NCBI GenBank assembly: GCA_021531775.1 | Contig: JAFBIU010000013.1 | Span: forward strand, 36,025 to 100,024 | From: Parabacteroides distasonis | GTDB taxonomy: Bacteria > Bacteroidota > Bacteroidia > Bacteroidales > Tannerellaceae | Direction: 5' to 3' | DNA: 64,000 bases | Part shown: one piece after another, positions 27,701-35,232 of the stretch | Layout of the letters: every line of letters begins with the position of its first letter | How positions within the stretch are numbered: the stretch's first letter is position 1 | Position numbers and translations under genes: made by a program | The notes under the pieces: generated by a model | Database searches by the model: none | The model's input: the letters and a program-made list of their open reading frames with translations, nothing else | What the model was told of the DNA's origin: nothing

Positions 27701-29072
27701 CAATCAGGATGATCAGGACGGCAAACGTGGCACTCCGTACCACCTTCGAGGCTCCTTTGGTTACCTCTGCGTCCATCTCTTCCTGTGTCAGTTTTTTGCG
27801 GAGTCCCCGGCCATACAGGTGGGCCAGGATACCTTCCAGAATCACGATTGAGCCATCCACCACGATGCCGAAGTCAATGGCTCCCAAACTCATGAGATTG
27901 GCTGATACACCGAAGATGCGCATCAGGATAAATCCGAACAACATGGCAAATGGAATGACAGAGGCGACAATCAGTCCGGCTCGTATATTGCCTAAAAACA
28001 GCATCAAGACGACGAAGACGATGAGGGCTCCCTCCACCAAGTTCCGGATTACGGTCGAAATGTTCCGGTTGACCAGTTCAGAACGGTTCAGGTAGGGTTC
28101 GACATGTACTCCTTCGGGCAGGATCTTTTGCACCTTTTCGATCCGGCGTTCCAGTTCTTGCGTTACTTGATTGGCATTGGCCCCTTTCAGCATCATGGCG
28201 ATCCCGCCAACGCACTCGCCTGTGCCGTCCCATGTCATGGCTCCAAACCGTTTGGGTGAACCTAAATGTACTTCCGCCAAGTCGCTGATATGAATGGGAA
28301 TACCGCCTCGGTTGGCCACAACGATCTGTTCGATGTCGTGTAGGCTGCTGATCATACCTTCCGAACGGATGTAATAGGCACGGTTACGTTTTTCAATGTA
28401 GCTGCCGCCCGTATTCTGGTTGTTTCGGCTCAAGGCATCAAACACCTCGCTGATGGTGATGTTGAGCGAGTACAGCGCATCGGGGTCGATGGCCACCTCA
28501 TACTGTTTCAGGTAACCGCCAAAACTGTTGATTTCCACAATGCCGGGAATACCGGACAACTGCCGCTTCACGATCCAGTCCTGAATCGTGCGTAGTTCCA
28601 TGGCGTCATACTGTTTTTCATAGCCGGGATCCACCCGCAGAATATATTGGTAGATTTCGCCCAACCCCGTCGTGATAGGCATCAGTTCGGGTGTACCCAA
28701 TTCGGATGGGATCTCGCCTGCCACTGCCTGAATCTGTTCGTTGATCAACTGGCGTGCGTCCAGGGTTGGTACTTGTTCGTCAAAGACCACCGTGACAAGA
28801 GAGAGACCAAAACGGGAGACGGAACGGATTTCCTCCACATGCATGATGTTGCTCATGGCAATCTCGATGGGCATGGTGATCAGCTGTTCCACCTCTTGGG
28901 GGGCCAGTGTGGGGGAGACTGTAACAATCTGTACCTGGTTGTTGGTGATGTCGGGTACGGCATCAATGGGAAGCGTCAGCATGGAGTAGAGACCTCCTGC
29001 CAGAAGCATCAGCATGGTAAGTGCTACAAAAAGCTTCTTCCGAATGGAAAATTGAACGATGGCTTGAAACAT
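24720..29072 (-). CDS. CusA/CzcA-family RND pump fused to a TolC-type outer-membrane protein
   Basis: The single chain has 1450 residues. Residues 1 to about 1045 are a heavy-metal RND permease: IRKKLFVALTM start, LPIDAVPDITNNQVQI, the IDFGIVVDGSIVILEG acidic segment in TM4, and GVAVLNGILMINHFN in the second half. Residues about 1050-1070 form a signal-like hydrophobic segment (MLLVVLSLLPLSVSAQ). The rest is a TolC domain (LPEAIEVAIQHHPRLQQA, paired coiled coils). This is about 400 residues longer than CusA alone. The predicted role is export of divalent or monovalent metal ions across both membranes. The ion cannot be read from the sequence. Confidence 0.94.
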   Translation of the reverse strand: MFQAIVQFSIRKKLFVALTMLMLLAGGLYSMLTLPIDAVPDITNNQVQIVTVSPTLAPQEVEQLITMPIEIAMSNIMHVEEIRSVSRFGLSLVTVVFDEQVPTLDARQLINEQIQAVAGEIPSELGTPELMPITTGLGEIYQYILRVDPGYEKQYDAMELRTIQDWIVKRQLSGIPGIVEINSFGGYLKQYEVAIDPDALYSLNITISEVFDALSRNNQNTGGSYIEKRNRAYYIRSEGMISSLHDIEQIVVANRGGIPIHISDLAEVHLGSPKRFGAMTWDGTGECVGGIAMMLKGANANQVTQELERRIEKVQKILPEGVHVEPYLNRSELVNRNISTVIRNLVEGALIVFVVLMLFLGNIRAGLIVASVIPFAMLFGFILMRIFGVSANLMSLGAIDFGIVVDGSIVILEGILAHLYGRGLRKKLTQEEMDAEVTKGASKVVRSATFAVLIILIVFFPILTLTGIEGKYFTPMAQTLVFCIIGALLLSLTYVPMMASSFLQPDMNGKPTWADRFFHGLNKLYEKALQICLRQVGMTVAAAFALLVASLWLFTRLGAEFIPTLDEGDFAMQMTLPAGSSLTSSIETSLEAEKRLKERFPEVKHVVAKIGTAEVPTDPMAIEDADVMIVMKPFAEWTSASSRAEMVEKMKAALADIPNVEFNFSQPIQLRFNELMTGAKADIAIKLYGEDMAELYAKAKEAARYVEQVPGAADVLVEQAMGLPQLVVSYDRNKIARYGINIEELNSLIRTAYAGETAGVVFENERRFDLVLRLHPEKVQELNLNKLFVRTNEGVQIPASEVTTITLVDGPLQINRDATRRRVVIGVNVRDADIQQVVAKIQQSLDEHIQLKPGYYFEYGGQFENLQHAIHTLMIVIPIALMLIMLLLFFAFKSVIYSLVVFTTVPLSLIGGIVALWIRGLPFSISAGVGFIALFGVAVLNGILMINHFNALRHLSPYTMCTHQVIRKGCPHLLRPVFLTGLVASLGFVPMAIAETAGAEVQRPLATVVIGGLILSTLLTLLIIPVFYRMVGGFTVRWKRWHGRRSHGMSANMLLVVLSLLPLSVSAQMASPVSPQVKTVTLPEAIEVAIQHHPRLQQASIQIEQARAARGTVWDGASTSVHYAWGQLNGPDRHDNELSVEQSLGSFITPIYRNALVHSQIQTQSRYRELVTREITAEVRHAWSAYLYARDLLSLYQHEEATANQLRKAGELRLQQGDIDRLERDMINTLATDLHTRRLQAEKELQLATRRFRWSCYAPEALIPADTTQRPFLLSTEQRQASSIYLHYFESQAQEKKWMWRIEQSRFFPELSIGYSRQKIAPLTGLDSWMVGVSFPLLFWPQQSRARQAKMDWQIARLQADDQRVQLERRIDEAYMRLRQQEEQLRYYTTAALQEADALQQSALLQFREGEIDITQLVQSMNSVRDIRRNYLETVFNYNVTLVEIELYTE

Positions 29073-29085
29073 ATTGTTTTTACTA

Positions 29086-29093
29086 CAAAGTTA
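29086..29093 (-). promoter_or_regulatory. Candidate -7 promoter element of the efflux operon
   Basis: The minus strand reads TAACTTTG 13 nt upstream of the fusion-gene ATG. No -33 TTG is found at the expected distance, which fits an activated promoter. Confidence 0.45.
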
Positions 29094-29187
29094 GTTGGAT
29101 GGCGTGGAGTATATTGTTTGCCCACCTTCAACCGTCTAAAAAGGGTGTCGAAACGGCTGGAAACATACGTGAACTGTTTGGGTACGC

Positions 29188-29219
29188 TTGTACGGATGAT
29201 GACTTTTTCTGTACTTTTG
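29188..29219 (+). promoter_or_regulatory. Promoter of the SDR gene with repeated TTGTACGG
   Basis: TTG (29188-29190), 21 nt, then TACTTTTG (29212-29219). The octamer TTGTACGG occurs at the -33 element (29188-29195) and again just after the -7 element (29217-29224), a spacing of 29 bp that could mark an operator. Confidence 0.6.
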
Positions 29220-29249
29220 TACGGTTGTATGACAAACAGGAAATGAAAT

Positions 29250-30068
29250 ATGGCAGATAACTATTTGGAACGGAAAATGGAGGCTTACCAAGCGCGGAAG
29301 GCAGGCGGTAAAACTCCGAAACGGACCGGTGTGGCGAAGACCCGGCGTGTCTTTGTGACCGGAGGAGCCGCCGGGATCGGAAGAGCCATTGTGAAGGCCT
29401 TCCGGAGCGCAGGCCATCGGGTGGCCTTTTGTGATGTCGATGAAACGGCCGGACGTGAATTGGCCCTGCATACCGGCACCGACTTCTTCCCGCTGGACGT
29501 GACCGATGTGGCAGCCTTGGAACAGTGCGTGCAGCATCTCTTCGAGCAATGGGGCGATTTGGACATGGTGATTAATAATGTAGGTGTCGGGGACTTCCGG
29601 CCCCTGACAGAGATGACCGTCGAAGCGTTCGACCGGGTCCAGGCGATCAATGTGCGCCCGGTGTTTGTGACGGCACGTCTCTTGGCATTGCATCGCCAAC
29701 AGCAGACCGATCCCAATCCCTTCGGACGCATCGTCAACCTCTGTTCGACGCGCTATCTGATGAGTGAACCGGGCACCGAAGCCTACGCTGCCTCGAAGGG
29801 TGCCATCTACTCGCTCACCCATGCCTTGGCTCTGTCAATGGCTCCGCTACATGTAACGGTCAACTGCATCTCACCGGGCTGGATCGAGACGGGCGACTAT
29901 GCGCAACTGACAACAGCTGACCATGCGCAACATCCTTCGGGACGTGTCGGACGCCCGGAAGACATTGCCCGCATGTGCTTGTTTTTGTGTCAGGAGGAGA
30001 ACGACTTCATCAATGGAGAGAACATCACCATCGATGGCGGCATGACCAAGAAGATGATCTATGTCTGA
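29250..30068 (+). CDS. Short-chain dehydrogenase/reductase
   Basis: This 272-residue SDR has the cofactor motif TGGAAGIGRA after an unusual basic N-terminal extension of about 32 residues (MADNYLERKMEAYQARKAG). It also has INNVGVGDF (NNAG-like) and the catalytic YAASKGA, with the serine in NLCSTRY, and ends GENITIDGGMTKKM. It is probably cytosolic and NAD(P)H-dependent. The substrate is unknown. It is convergent with the MaoC gene, 15 nt apart. Confidence 0.9.
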   Translation: MADNYLERKMEAYQARKAGGKTPKRTGVAKTRRVFVTGGAAGIGRAIVKAFRSAGHRVAFCDVDETAGRELALHTGTDFFPLDVTDVAALEQCVQHLFEQWGDLDMVINNVGVGDFRPLTEMTVEAFDRVQAINVRPVFVTARLLALHRQQQTDPNPFGRIVNLCSTRYLMSEPGTEAYAASKGAIYSLTHALALSMAPLHVTVNCISPGWIETGDYAQLTTADHAQHPSGRVGRPEDIARMCLFLCQEENDFINGENITIDGGMTKKMIYV

Positions 30069-30083
30069 TCCGTTCGCACTCGG

Positions 30084-30548
30084 TTATTGGAAATAGTAGA
30101 GGAAGATGGCAACTCCTTCGAGGGCCTTCTTCTTCTCTCCTTCGATTTCGATGGAGAATTTGATTTCCGCTTTGGCAACCCCACGCAGATTCTGCAGCGA
30201 TTGCAGGTTTGCCACCAAGCGGATACGCTGGCCTGACAATACCGGCTGACCGAATTTCATCTTGTCCATGCCGTAGTTGATCATCATCTTCAGGTTGTTC
30301 ACCTCAATGATCTGATCCCACAGATGGGGCAACAGAGAGAGGGTCAGATAACCGTGTACGATGGTGCTCTTGAAGGGGCTTTCCACTTTGGCACGTTCAG
30401 TATCCACGTGAATCCATTGGTGATCCAGCGTCGCATCGGCAAATAGATTAATCCGCTCTTGCGGAATCTCCAGGTAGTCGGAAATACCTAACTGCTTTCC
30501 GACCCACTGTTCGAAGTCTTCGTAACTATTAATAATCAGTTTACTCAT
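30084..30548 (-). CDS. MaoC-like dehydratase (hot-dog fold)
   Basis: The 154-residue protein has the MaoC/R-specific enoyl-CoA hydratase catalytic block FADATLDHQWIHVD (Asp and His), followed by TIVHGYLTLSLLP. The length fits a single hot-dog NodN-like domain. The likely reaction is hydration of an enoyl thioester, with the in vivo substrate unknown. It is divergent from the pseudouridine synthase gene, with facing -7 elements in the gap. Confidence 0.88.
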   Translation of the reverse strand: MSKLIINSYEDFEQWVGKQLGISDYLEIPQERINLFADATLDHQWIHVDTERAKVESPFKSTIVHGYLTLSLLPHLWDQIIEVNNLKMMINYGMDKMKFGQPVLSGQRIRLVANLQSLQNLRGVAKAEIKFSIEIEGEKKKALEGVAIFLYYFQ

Positions 30549-30556
30549 ATTAGGTG

Positions 30557-30587
30557 TTGAGAATTAGAAATTATGAATGTATATTTG
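30557..30587 (+). promoter_or_regulatory. Promoter of the RluA-family gene
   Basis: TTG (30557-30559), a 20-nt spacer, then TATATTTG (30580-30587). It fixes the downstream gene start at 30617 rather than the TTG at 30554. A facing minus-strand TAAATTTG (30599-30592) may serve the MaoC gene. Confidence 0.65.
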
Positions 30588-30616
30588 CCGACAAATTTAA
30601 GAATTTTACGATTCAA

Positions 30617-32275
30617 ATGGATAATACTACGATGAATTTTCGACAGAACACGCTCTTTCATCCACTGCCAATGGCCTCGATTGCGCGTGTGGGTTTGCCT
30701 CGTCGCTTTACGTATCCTTTCCAGTATTCGCCTCATCCATTGACGGTTGAGGCTGTCAACCAACTCCAGGACTATTTGGTGTCACGTACAGACTGGCAGG
30801 AGGAATTGCAAAAGGGGAAGATGTTCGGGGTGCTCCTGGTGCAACAACCTTCGGGAGAGGTGGGGTTTCTGGCCGCTTTTTCCGGTCAGTTTTTTGGAAC
30901 GTATCACCACGATTTTTTTGTGCCTCCTGTCTATGACCTGATGCAGCCGGAGGGACATTTCCGGGCCGAGGAGGCGCAGATCTCGGCCATTAACCAACAG
31001 ATTCGGGAGCTGGAGGAGAGTGTTGAATGGCGGGAGGCCCAGGAGCAGTATGAGGTCTTCTCGCGTCAGAAGCGGCAGGAGCTGGAGGCTCTCAAGCAGC
31101 AGAATATCCAAGCCAAACGGAAACGGGATGCCATCCGGCAGTCTGGAGCGCTCGATGCGGCCATCCAGGAGCAACTGATCCGGGAGAGCCAGTTCCAAAA
31201 GGCAGAATTAGTGCGCCTGCGTACCCAGTGGGAGGAGCGTCTGAACCAAAGCCTCCAACGGAAAAACCAACTATTCGAACGGATCGAAGGGTTGAAGCAG
31301 GAACGACAACAGCGGTCGGCCGCGCTTCAGCAATGGCTGTTCCAACAGTTCCACCTGCGCAACGCTTTCGGGGAGGAACGTGATCTCTTCCGTATCTTCG
31401 ATGACGAACTGCACCGGCTGCCTCCGGGTGGTGCGGGTGAGTGTGCAGCTCCCAAACTGTTGCAATATGCCTATTGCCAGGGGTGGCATCCGTTAGCCAT
31501 GGCGGAGTTCTGGTGGGGTAATTCACCCAAACTGGAACTACGTCGGCATGGCCACTATTATCCGGCTTGCCAAGGGAAGTGTGGCCCCATCCTCCGTTTC
31601 ATGTTGCAGGGACTGGAGGTCGATCCCAGCCCGTTGGTGGGCCAGCAGGATTGGAATCCGCCGATCGTGTATGAGGATAGCTGGATCCTGGTCATCAACA
31701 AACCGTCCGGCATGCTTACGGTACCGGGACGTGAAGCTGGTTACTCGGTCTATGACTGGGCACGTGAGCATTATCCCGATGCGGAGCCACCGATGATCGT
31801 GCATCGGCTCGACATGGCTACGTCGGGCCTGCTCATCCTTACCAAGACGCGCGAGGCCAACCGGCTGCTGCAGGTGGAGTTTTACAACCGTCGCGTGAAG
31901 AAGCGTTACATCGCCCTGTTGGACGGGCAACTGGCGGGACCGGATAGTGGCGACATCGACCTGCCGCTGATTCCCGATCCGTTCGACCGTCCGCGTCAGG
32001 TGGTCGATTGGGAGCATGGCAAGTCAGCCTTCACGCACTATGAGGTCTTGGAGCGGAACGAAAAGACCACGCGCGTGGCCTTCTATCCGGCTACGGGACG
32101 TACGCATCAGCTACGTGTCCATGCGGCGGCTCCGTTGGGACTCAATCTGCCGATTCTTGGTGATCCTCTTTACGGCCGACCGGCTGAACGGCTCTATCTC
32201 CATGCCGAACAGATCACCTTTTTTCACCCGATCACAGGTAGTCCCGTTCACTTTGAAGTAGCCCCCGAGTTCTGA
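30617..32275 (+). CDS. RluA-family pseudouridine synthase with long N-terminal extension
   Basis: From the ATG at 30617 the protein is 552 residues. The first about 90 residues are globular (FGVLLVQQPSGEVGFLAAFSG). Residues about 100-235 are a strong coiled coil rich in Glu/Gln/Arg, and a further domain runs to about 335. The catalytic RluA domain starts near 340 (IVYEDSWILVINKPSGMLTV) and has the active-site Asp in HRLDMATSGLLIL, with TGRTHQLRVHAA. It isomerises uridine in rRNA or tRNA. The target position is not predictable. Long-form RluA proteins with this N-terminus occur in other bacteria. Confidence 0.9.
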   Translation: MDNTTMNFRQNTLFHPLPMASIARVGLPRRFTYPFQYSPHPLTVEAVNQLQDYLVSRTDWQEELQKGKMFGVLLVQQPSGEVGFLAAFSGQFFGTYHHDFFVPPVYDLMQPEGHFRAEEAQISAINQQIRELEESVEWREAQEQYEVFSRQKRQELEALKQQNIQAKRKRDAIRQSGALDAAIQEQLIRESQFQKAELVRLRTQWEERLNQSLQRKNQLFERIEGLKQERQQRSAALQQWLFQQFHLRNAFGEERDLFRIFDDELHRLPPGGAGECAAPKLLQYAYCQGWHPLAMAEFWWGNSPKLELRRHGHYYPACQGKCGPILRFMLQGLEVDPSPLVGQQDWNPPIVYEDSWILVINKPSGMLTVPGREAGYSVYDWAREHYPDAEPPMIVHRLDMATSGLLILTKTREANRLLQVEFYNRRVKKRYIALLDGQLAGPDSGDIDLPLIPDPFDRPRQVVDWEHGKSAFTHYEVLERNEKTTRVAFYPATGRTHQLRVHAAAPLGLNLPILGDPLYGRPAERLYLHAEQITFFHPITGSPVHFEVAPEF

Positions 32276-32299
32276 CCGTTCTTGGGGGATATTCTTTTT
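32262..32299 (+). terminator. Intrinsic terminator overlapping the RluA-family stop codon
   Basis: CCCCCGAG (32262-32269) pairs with CTTGGGGG (32281-32288), followed by a T-rich tail. The stop codon lies in the loop. Confidence 0.7.
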
Positions 32300-32329
32300 A
32301 TTTGATTCTCAGAGGGGCTTCGTTCAATT

Positions 32330-32908
32330 TCAATTCCCTTCGGGTAAGCCGTTTGTGTTCAATGATTTCTTCACCTTGGCAGGAATTCCCGCTGCCATAG
32401 AGTCGCTGGGAATATCGTGGGTGACTACGCTGCCTGCTGCAATGATACAACGGTCGCCAATGGTGACTCCAGGACAGACGATGACACCACCGCCAAGCCA
32501 ACAGTCCTCACCGATAGTAATGGGATATGCCGTTTCCTTGTCCTCACGTCTGGCTACATAGTCTATCGGATGCGACGGCGTGTAAAGTTGGCAGTTGGGA
32601 CCTATCAGAGTGTTCTTTCCGATGGTGATATAGCCTCCGTCGAGCAACACACAATTATAGTTCAAGAAGACATTCTCGCCCAGTCGGCATCCATTTCCGT
32701 GGTCACAATGAAAGGGCGGGCAGATCCGCACTGACGCAGGAACGCCTGGAATCAAGTCAGAAATCACCTCCTGATAGTCATCGTCGAAGATAGTCATCGT
32801 TTGCAAACGGGCACATGTCTTCTTCGCATGAATCAGACTCTTTTCAATCTCTTTGTCGGAGAAGTCGTAAAGTTCCTGACTTCTCATTTTCTCAAATTCT
32901 GTTTTCAT
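32330..32908 (-). CDS. Sugar O-acetyltransferase (maltose/galactoside acetyltransferase type)
   Basis: The ATG at 32908 (MKTEFEKMRSQELYDF) has a purine-rich AGAGAAG just upstream and gives 192 residues, the normal length for Maa/LacA enzymes. A longer frame overlaps the next gene. The protein has the Mac N-terminal domain followed by left-handed beta-helix hexapeptides, with CDHGNGCRLGENVFLNYNC, the catalytic His in TPSHPID and IGEDCWLGGGVIVCPGVTIG. It transfers acetyl from acetyl-CoA to a sugar hydroxyl. It lies 13 nt after the YaeR-like gene, so they are probably co-transcribed. Confidence 0.92.
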   Translation of the reverse strand: MKTEFEKMRSQELYDFSDKEIEKSLIHAKKTCARLQTMTIFDDDYQEVISDLIPGVPASVRICPPFHCDHGNGCRLGENVFLNYNCVLLDGGYITIGKNTLIGPNCQLYTPSHPIDYVARREDKETAYPITIGEDCWLGGGVIVCPGVTIGDRCIIAAGSVVTHDIPSDSMAAGIPAKVKKSLNTNGLPEGN

Positions 32909-32921
32909 CACTTCTCTAGTT

Positions 32922-33311
32922 TTAATATTCATACAATTCAATCGGTAAACCGTCGGGGTCTTGGAAGAAGAGGAATCTTTTACTTGTATATTCATCCGTC
33001 CTCACCGTCTCATGGTTAATTCCGAGGGCATCAAGTTCACGGACTGACTCATCTATATTATCTACCTCGAAAGCCAAGTGCCGCAAGCCTGCCGCTTCAG
33101 GACGAGTCAGCCGCGAGGGTGGAGAGGGGAACGAGAACAGTTCAATGACATAGTCATCGCCCAAAGCGAGGTCGGTCTTGTACGACTGCCTTTCCTCCCG
33201 ATAGTGCTCTGCAAGGACCCGCAGACCGAGCACATGGGTATAGAAGTCGAGGCTCCGTTGGTAATCGGAGCAGATGATGGCAATGTGATGTACTTTGTTC
33301 AAATGTAACAT
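32922..33311 (-). CDS. VOC-family glyoxalase-like protein (YaeR/GloA2 type)
   Basis: The 129-residue protein begins LNKVHHIAIICSDYQRSLDFYTHVLG, and has YVIELFSFPSPPSRLTRPEA and FFQDPDGLPIELYEY. This is very close in pattern to E. coli YaeR, a metal-binding vicinal-oxygen-chelate protein. The metal-ligand His and Glu positions (VHHI, IELF, GLRHLAF, IELYE) are all present. A true lactoylglutathione lyase role is not established for this branch. It is the first gene of a two-gene unit with the acetyltransferase. Confidence 0.88.
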   Translation of the reverse strand: MLHLNKVHHIAIICSDYQRSLDFYTHVLGLRVLAEHYREERQSYKTDLALGDDYVIELFSFPSPPSRLTRPEAAGLRHLAFEVDNIDESVRELDALGINHETVRTDEYTSKRFLFFQDPDGLPIELYEY

Positions 33312-33484
33312 GAGCTTTTATTTAATAGAATTTGGTATTTTGAATACCTTGCCATAATAAAAAACGACCCTCCGATTAAAGCATTGTAAAGAGGCTTGGC
33401 GGGTTCTCATGTAGCAAAGGTGCTGCTTTAATCTGGAATAGCCAAACTTTTTGAAGAAAAGTTCCACCTCAACCTTTCCTTCTT

Positions 33485-33520
33485 TGGCAGCAAAATCGTG
33501 GTGGTCGTGGAGGGGATAGG
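33485..33520 (-). pseudogene. Short trace of an amidase gene
   Basis: About 30 bp (CTTTGGCAGCAAAATCGTGG onward) nearly repeats the sequence at 33886-33918 that encodes the HGHRDFAAKA motif of the adjacent amidase. It is a third, tiny remnant of that gene with no reading frame around it. Confidence 0.5.
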
Positions 33521-33574
33521 TTGGTGGTAAAATGGGATTTCAGTGCCAAAGTAGCGAAAAAATCATCGTTTTGG

Positions 33575-33856
33575 CACTTCTATCTGTTATCTGCTGCTCA
33601 GATCGATCTGATCATTGAGCGGGCAGACCAGATTGTCAATGTTTGTGAGATGAAATACAGTGAGTTTCCTTACGTGATCAGTAAGGCCGAGGATATGCGC
33701 TTGCGTAATCGGATGGGTGCTTTTCGGGAGGAGACACAGACGAAAGGAGGTTTGCACCTCACCTTTATTTCCACCTTCGGTGTCAAACAGAATCTGTATA
33801 GCGATGCGGTACGTAACGAAGTAACCCTCGATGATCTGTTCCGCAGCCTCCTATAA
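33575..33856 (+). pseudogene. C-terminal fragment of an AAA ATPase (DUF234-type nuclease end)
   Basis: Only the last about 90 codons remain: AAQIDLIIERADQIVNVCEM, KYSEFPYVISKAEDM, HLTFISTFGVKQN and a final LDDLF. This is the PD-(D/E)XK-like tail of Bacteroidales archaeal-type ATPases, which normally exceed 350 residues and have an N-terminal P-loop. Nothing upstream encodes the ATPase part. An open frame extends to 33521 but crosses a hairpin (33542-33578) and does not fit the family. It marks the left edge of the rearranged region. Confidence 0.75.
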
Positions 33857-34252
33857 CTCCTTCCGTACATCAAAACAGGGGCAGGCTTTGGCGGCAAAAT
33901 CGCGGTGGCCGTGGAGGGTGGCTGCGGGAAACTGCTCCATCAGCTGCTGTACTAAACGGCGGAGCTGCTCCCGCTGGGCCGGTGTACGCGTATCTTTTGG
34001 ATCACCGTTCGCATCCAGACCGCCGATGTAACAGATGCCGATCGACTGCTCATTGTGGTGCTTGCAATGTGCCCCTTTCTGTTCCAACGGACGGCCCCGT
34101 TCGATCGTGCCATCCAGCAGGATGACAAAATGGTAACCGATACAGTCGTAGTTGATAGCCCGGTGCCAACGGTCGATGTCGGCCGCGGTGAAGTGCTGAC
34201 CCTCGCGGGTCGCACTACAATGGATGATGATCTCTGTAATTTTTCGTTTCAT
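33851..34252 (-). CDS. N-acetylmuramoyl-L-alanine amidase (Amidase_2)
   Basis: The ATG at 34252 gives 133 residues starting MKRKITEIIIHCSATREGQ, with zinc ligand His11, GYHFVILLDG and the C-terminal zinc/catalytic block HGHRDFAAKACPCFD. It is a stand-alone catalytic domain with no signal peptide, like phage-type and cassette-associated amidases of Bacteroidales, and cleaves the lactyl-peptide bond in peptidoglycan. It is the last gene of a leftward cassette (BT4734/VirE-like, DUF5675, lipoprotein, amidase). A truncated copy lies at 43740-43930. Confidence 0.92.
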   Translation of the reverse strand: MKRKITEIIIHCSATREGQHFTAADIDRWHRAINYDCIGYHFVILLDGTIERGRPLEQKGAHCKHHNEQSIGICYIGGLDANGDPKDTRTPAQREQLRRLVQQLMEQFPAATLHGHRDFAAKACPCFDVRKEL

Positions 34253-34272
34253 GATGATTTTCAAATGAAAGA

Positions 34273-34764
34273 TTAATACTTGATACGTAGTCGCTGATAG
34301 AGATGGAGGAAGACCAACAGGGTCACCCCGTCACTGAACCAGTCCCAGACCGTGCGCTTGCGGGGCACCTCATGCACCTCCGTCACCCGCACCTCGTAGG
34401 GGATGCTGTCGCGCATTGTCTGGCGCACGGTGTCGTGCAGCAGCTGGTAACGATACTCCACCGAGAGGTCATGGATGTAGCAGGTGTCCTGCGTACGATC
34501 CTGCAGACGCTCCCGGTAGATATAGACCGAATCATGCCGGATCGACTGCTGGATGAGGGTATCGTGCAGTGTCTCCTGCACCAGTTGCGTACGTACCGGA
34601 CGGGAGGTGGAACAGCCGATGAGCAGGGGGAGCAGCAACCCGCTGACACACCCCACTGCATACAGCTGCCGCGCACACGATCTGGCAACCACTCTCCGCA
34701 AATCTAGAGCGGCTCGTGCCGGATCGGCCGTCGGATGGGTTGAGAGGTCAGGATTCGTCCTCAT
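34273..34764 (-). CDS. Small lipoprotein/anchored protein of the amidase cassette
   Basis: The ATG at 34764 overlaps the TGA of the DUF5675 gene (ATGA), giving 163 residues. A basic N-terminus leads to a hydrophobic stretch and the lipobox LLIGC, then a polar helical region (VQETLHDTLIQQSIRHDSVYIYRER). A second hydrophobic stretch near the C-terminus (DGVTLLVFLHLYQRL) may re-enter the membrane. With the amidase downstream, a spanin- or holin-like accessory role is conceivable but not shown. A piece of the same gene is present at 43925-44011. Confidence 0.75.
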   Translation of the reverse strand: MRTNPDLSTHPTADPARAALDLRRVVARSCARQLYAVGCVSGLLLPLLIGCSTSRPVRTQLVQETLHDTLIQQSIRHDSVYIYRERLQDRTQDTCYIHDLSVEYRYQLLHDTVRQTMRDSIPYEVRVTEVHEVPRKRTVWDWFSDGVTLLVFLHLYQRLRIKY

Positions 34765-35207
34765 GGCTGCAGCTCCTCCACAATGGTGAACAACAGTTCC
34801 TCTTGGCGTTTCAACGCCTTCGACAACCGGTTCGAAAGCCGCTTGAAATGGCTGTTGGGCTGTATGAGACAACCCGGAATCAGTCGCTGACCGATGCGGA
34901 TGCCCCGGTCATCTTGCCGATAGGCCCCGTTGCCCGGTTTCAGCATCGGTGTACGGCAATAGAGCCGTTGGTTCAGACTTTCGCTGGTCTCCAACATGCA
35001 CCCCTCGCATAGCTTGGGCAGGGGAGGCTGGATGAAGAAGACCTGCTTCATGTGGGCCTTGCAGACCCCTTTGACGAGCAGATAGGTGCCGACCGGCAGG
35101 GCACTCCGGCAGTGTTCGACCGTGTCGCACACGAATTGTCCGCGGATGTAGATACGACCGTCATAGGTCGTTTCGTTTCGATGATGACGTTTCAAAGTCA
35201 GTAGCAT
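34761..35207 (-). CDS. DUF5675-family protein
   Basis: This 148-residue protein has the DUF5675 pattern TYDGRIYIRGQFVCDTVE, LPVGTYLL, then a cysteine-containing middle, NGAYRQDDRGIRIGQRLI and PNSHFKRLSNRL. Family members accompany amidases and phage or integrative elements in Bacteroidetes, with no known activity. It overlaps the downstream lipoprotein by 4 nt and follows the VirE-like gene by 25 nt. Confidence 0.8.
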   Translation of the reverse strand: MLLTLKRHHRNETTYDGRIYIRGQFVCDTVEHCRSALPVGTYLLVKGVCKAHMKQVFFIQPPLPKLCEGCMLETSESLNQRLYCRTPMLKPGNGAYRQDDRGIRIGQRLIPGCLIQPNSHFKRLSNRLSKALKRQEELLFTIVEELQP

Positions 35208-35232
35208 AATGGGTCGTATTTTTGTAAGATGA

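Noticed and set aside
33312..33574. Possible small gene between the YaeR-like gene and the ATPase fragment
   Set aside because: Only an amidase trace and a short hairpin (33542-33578) were found. No start with a sensible product.
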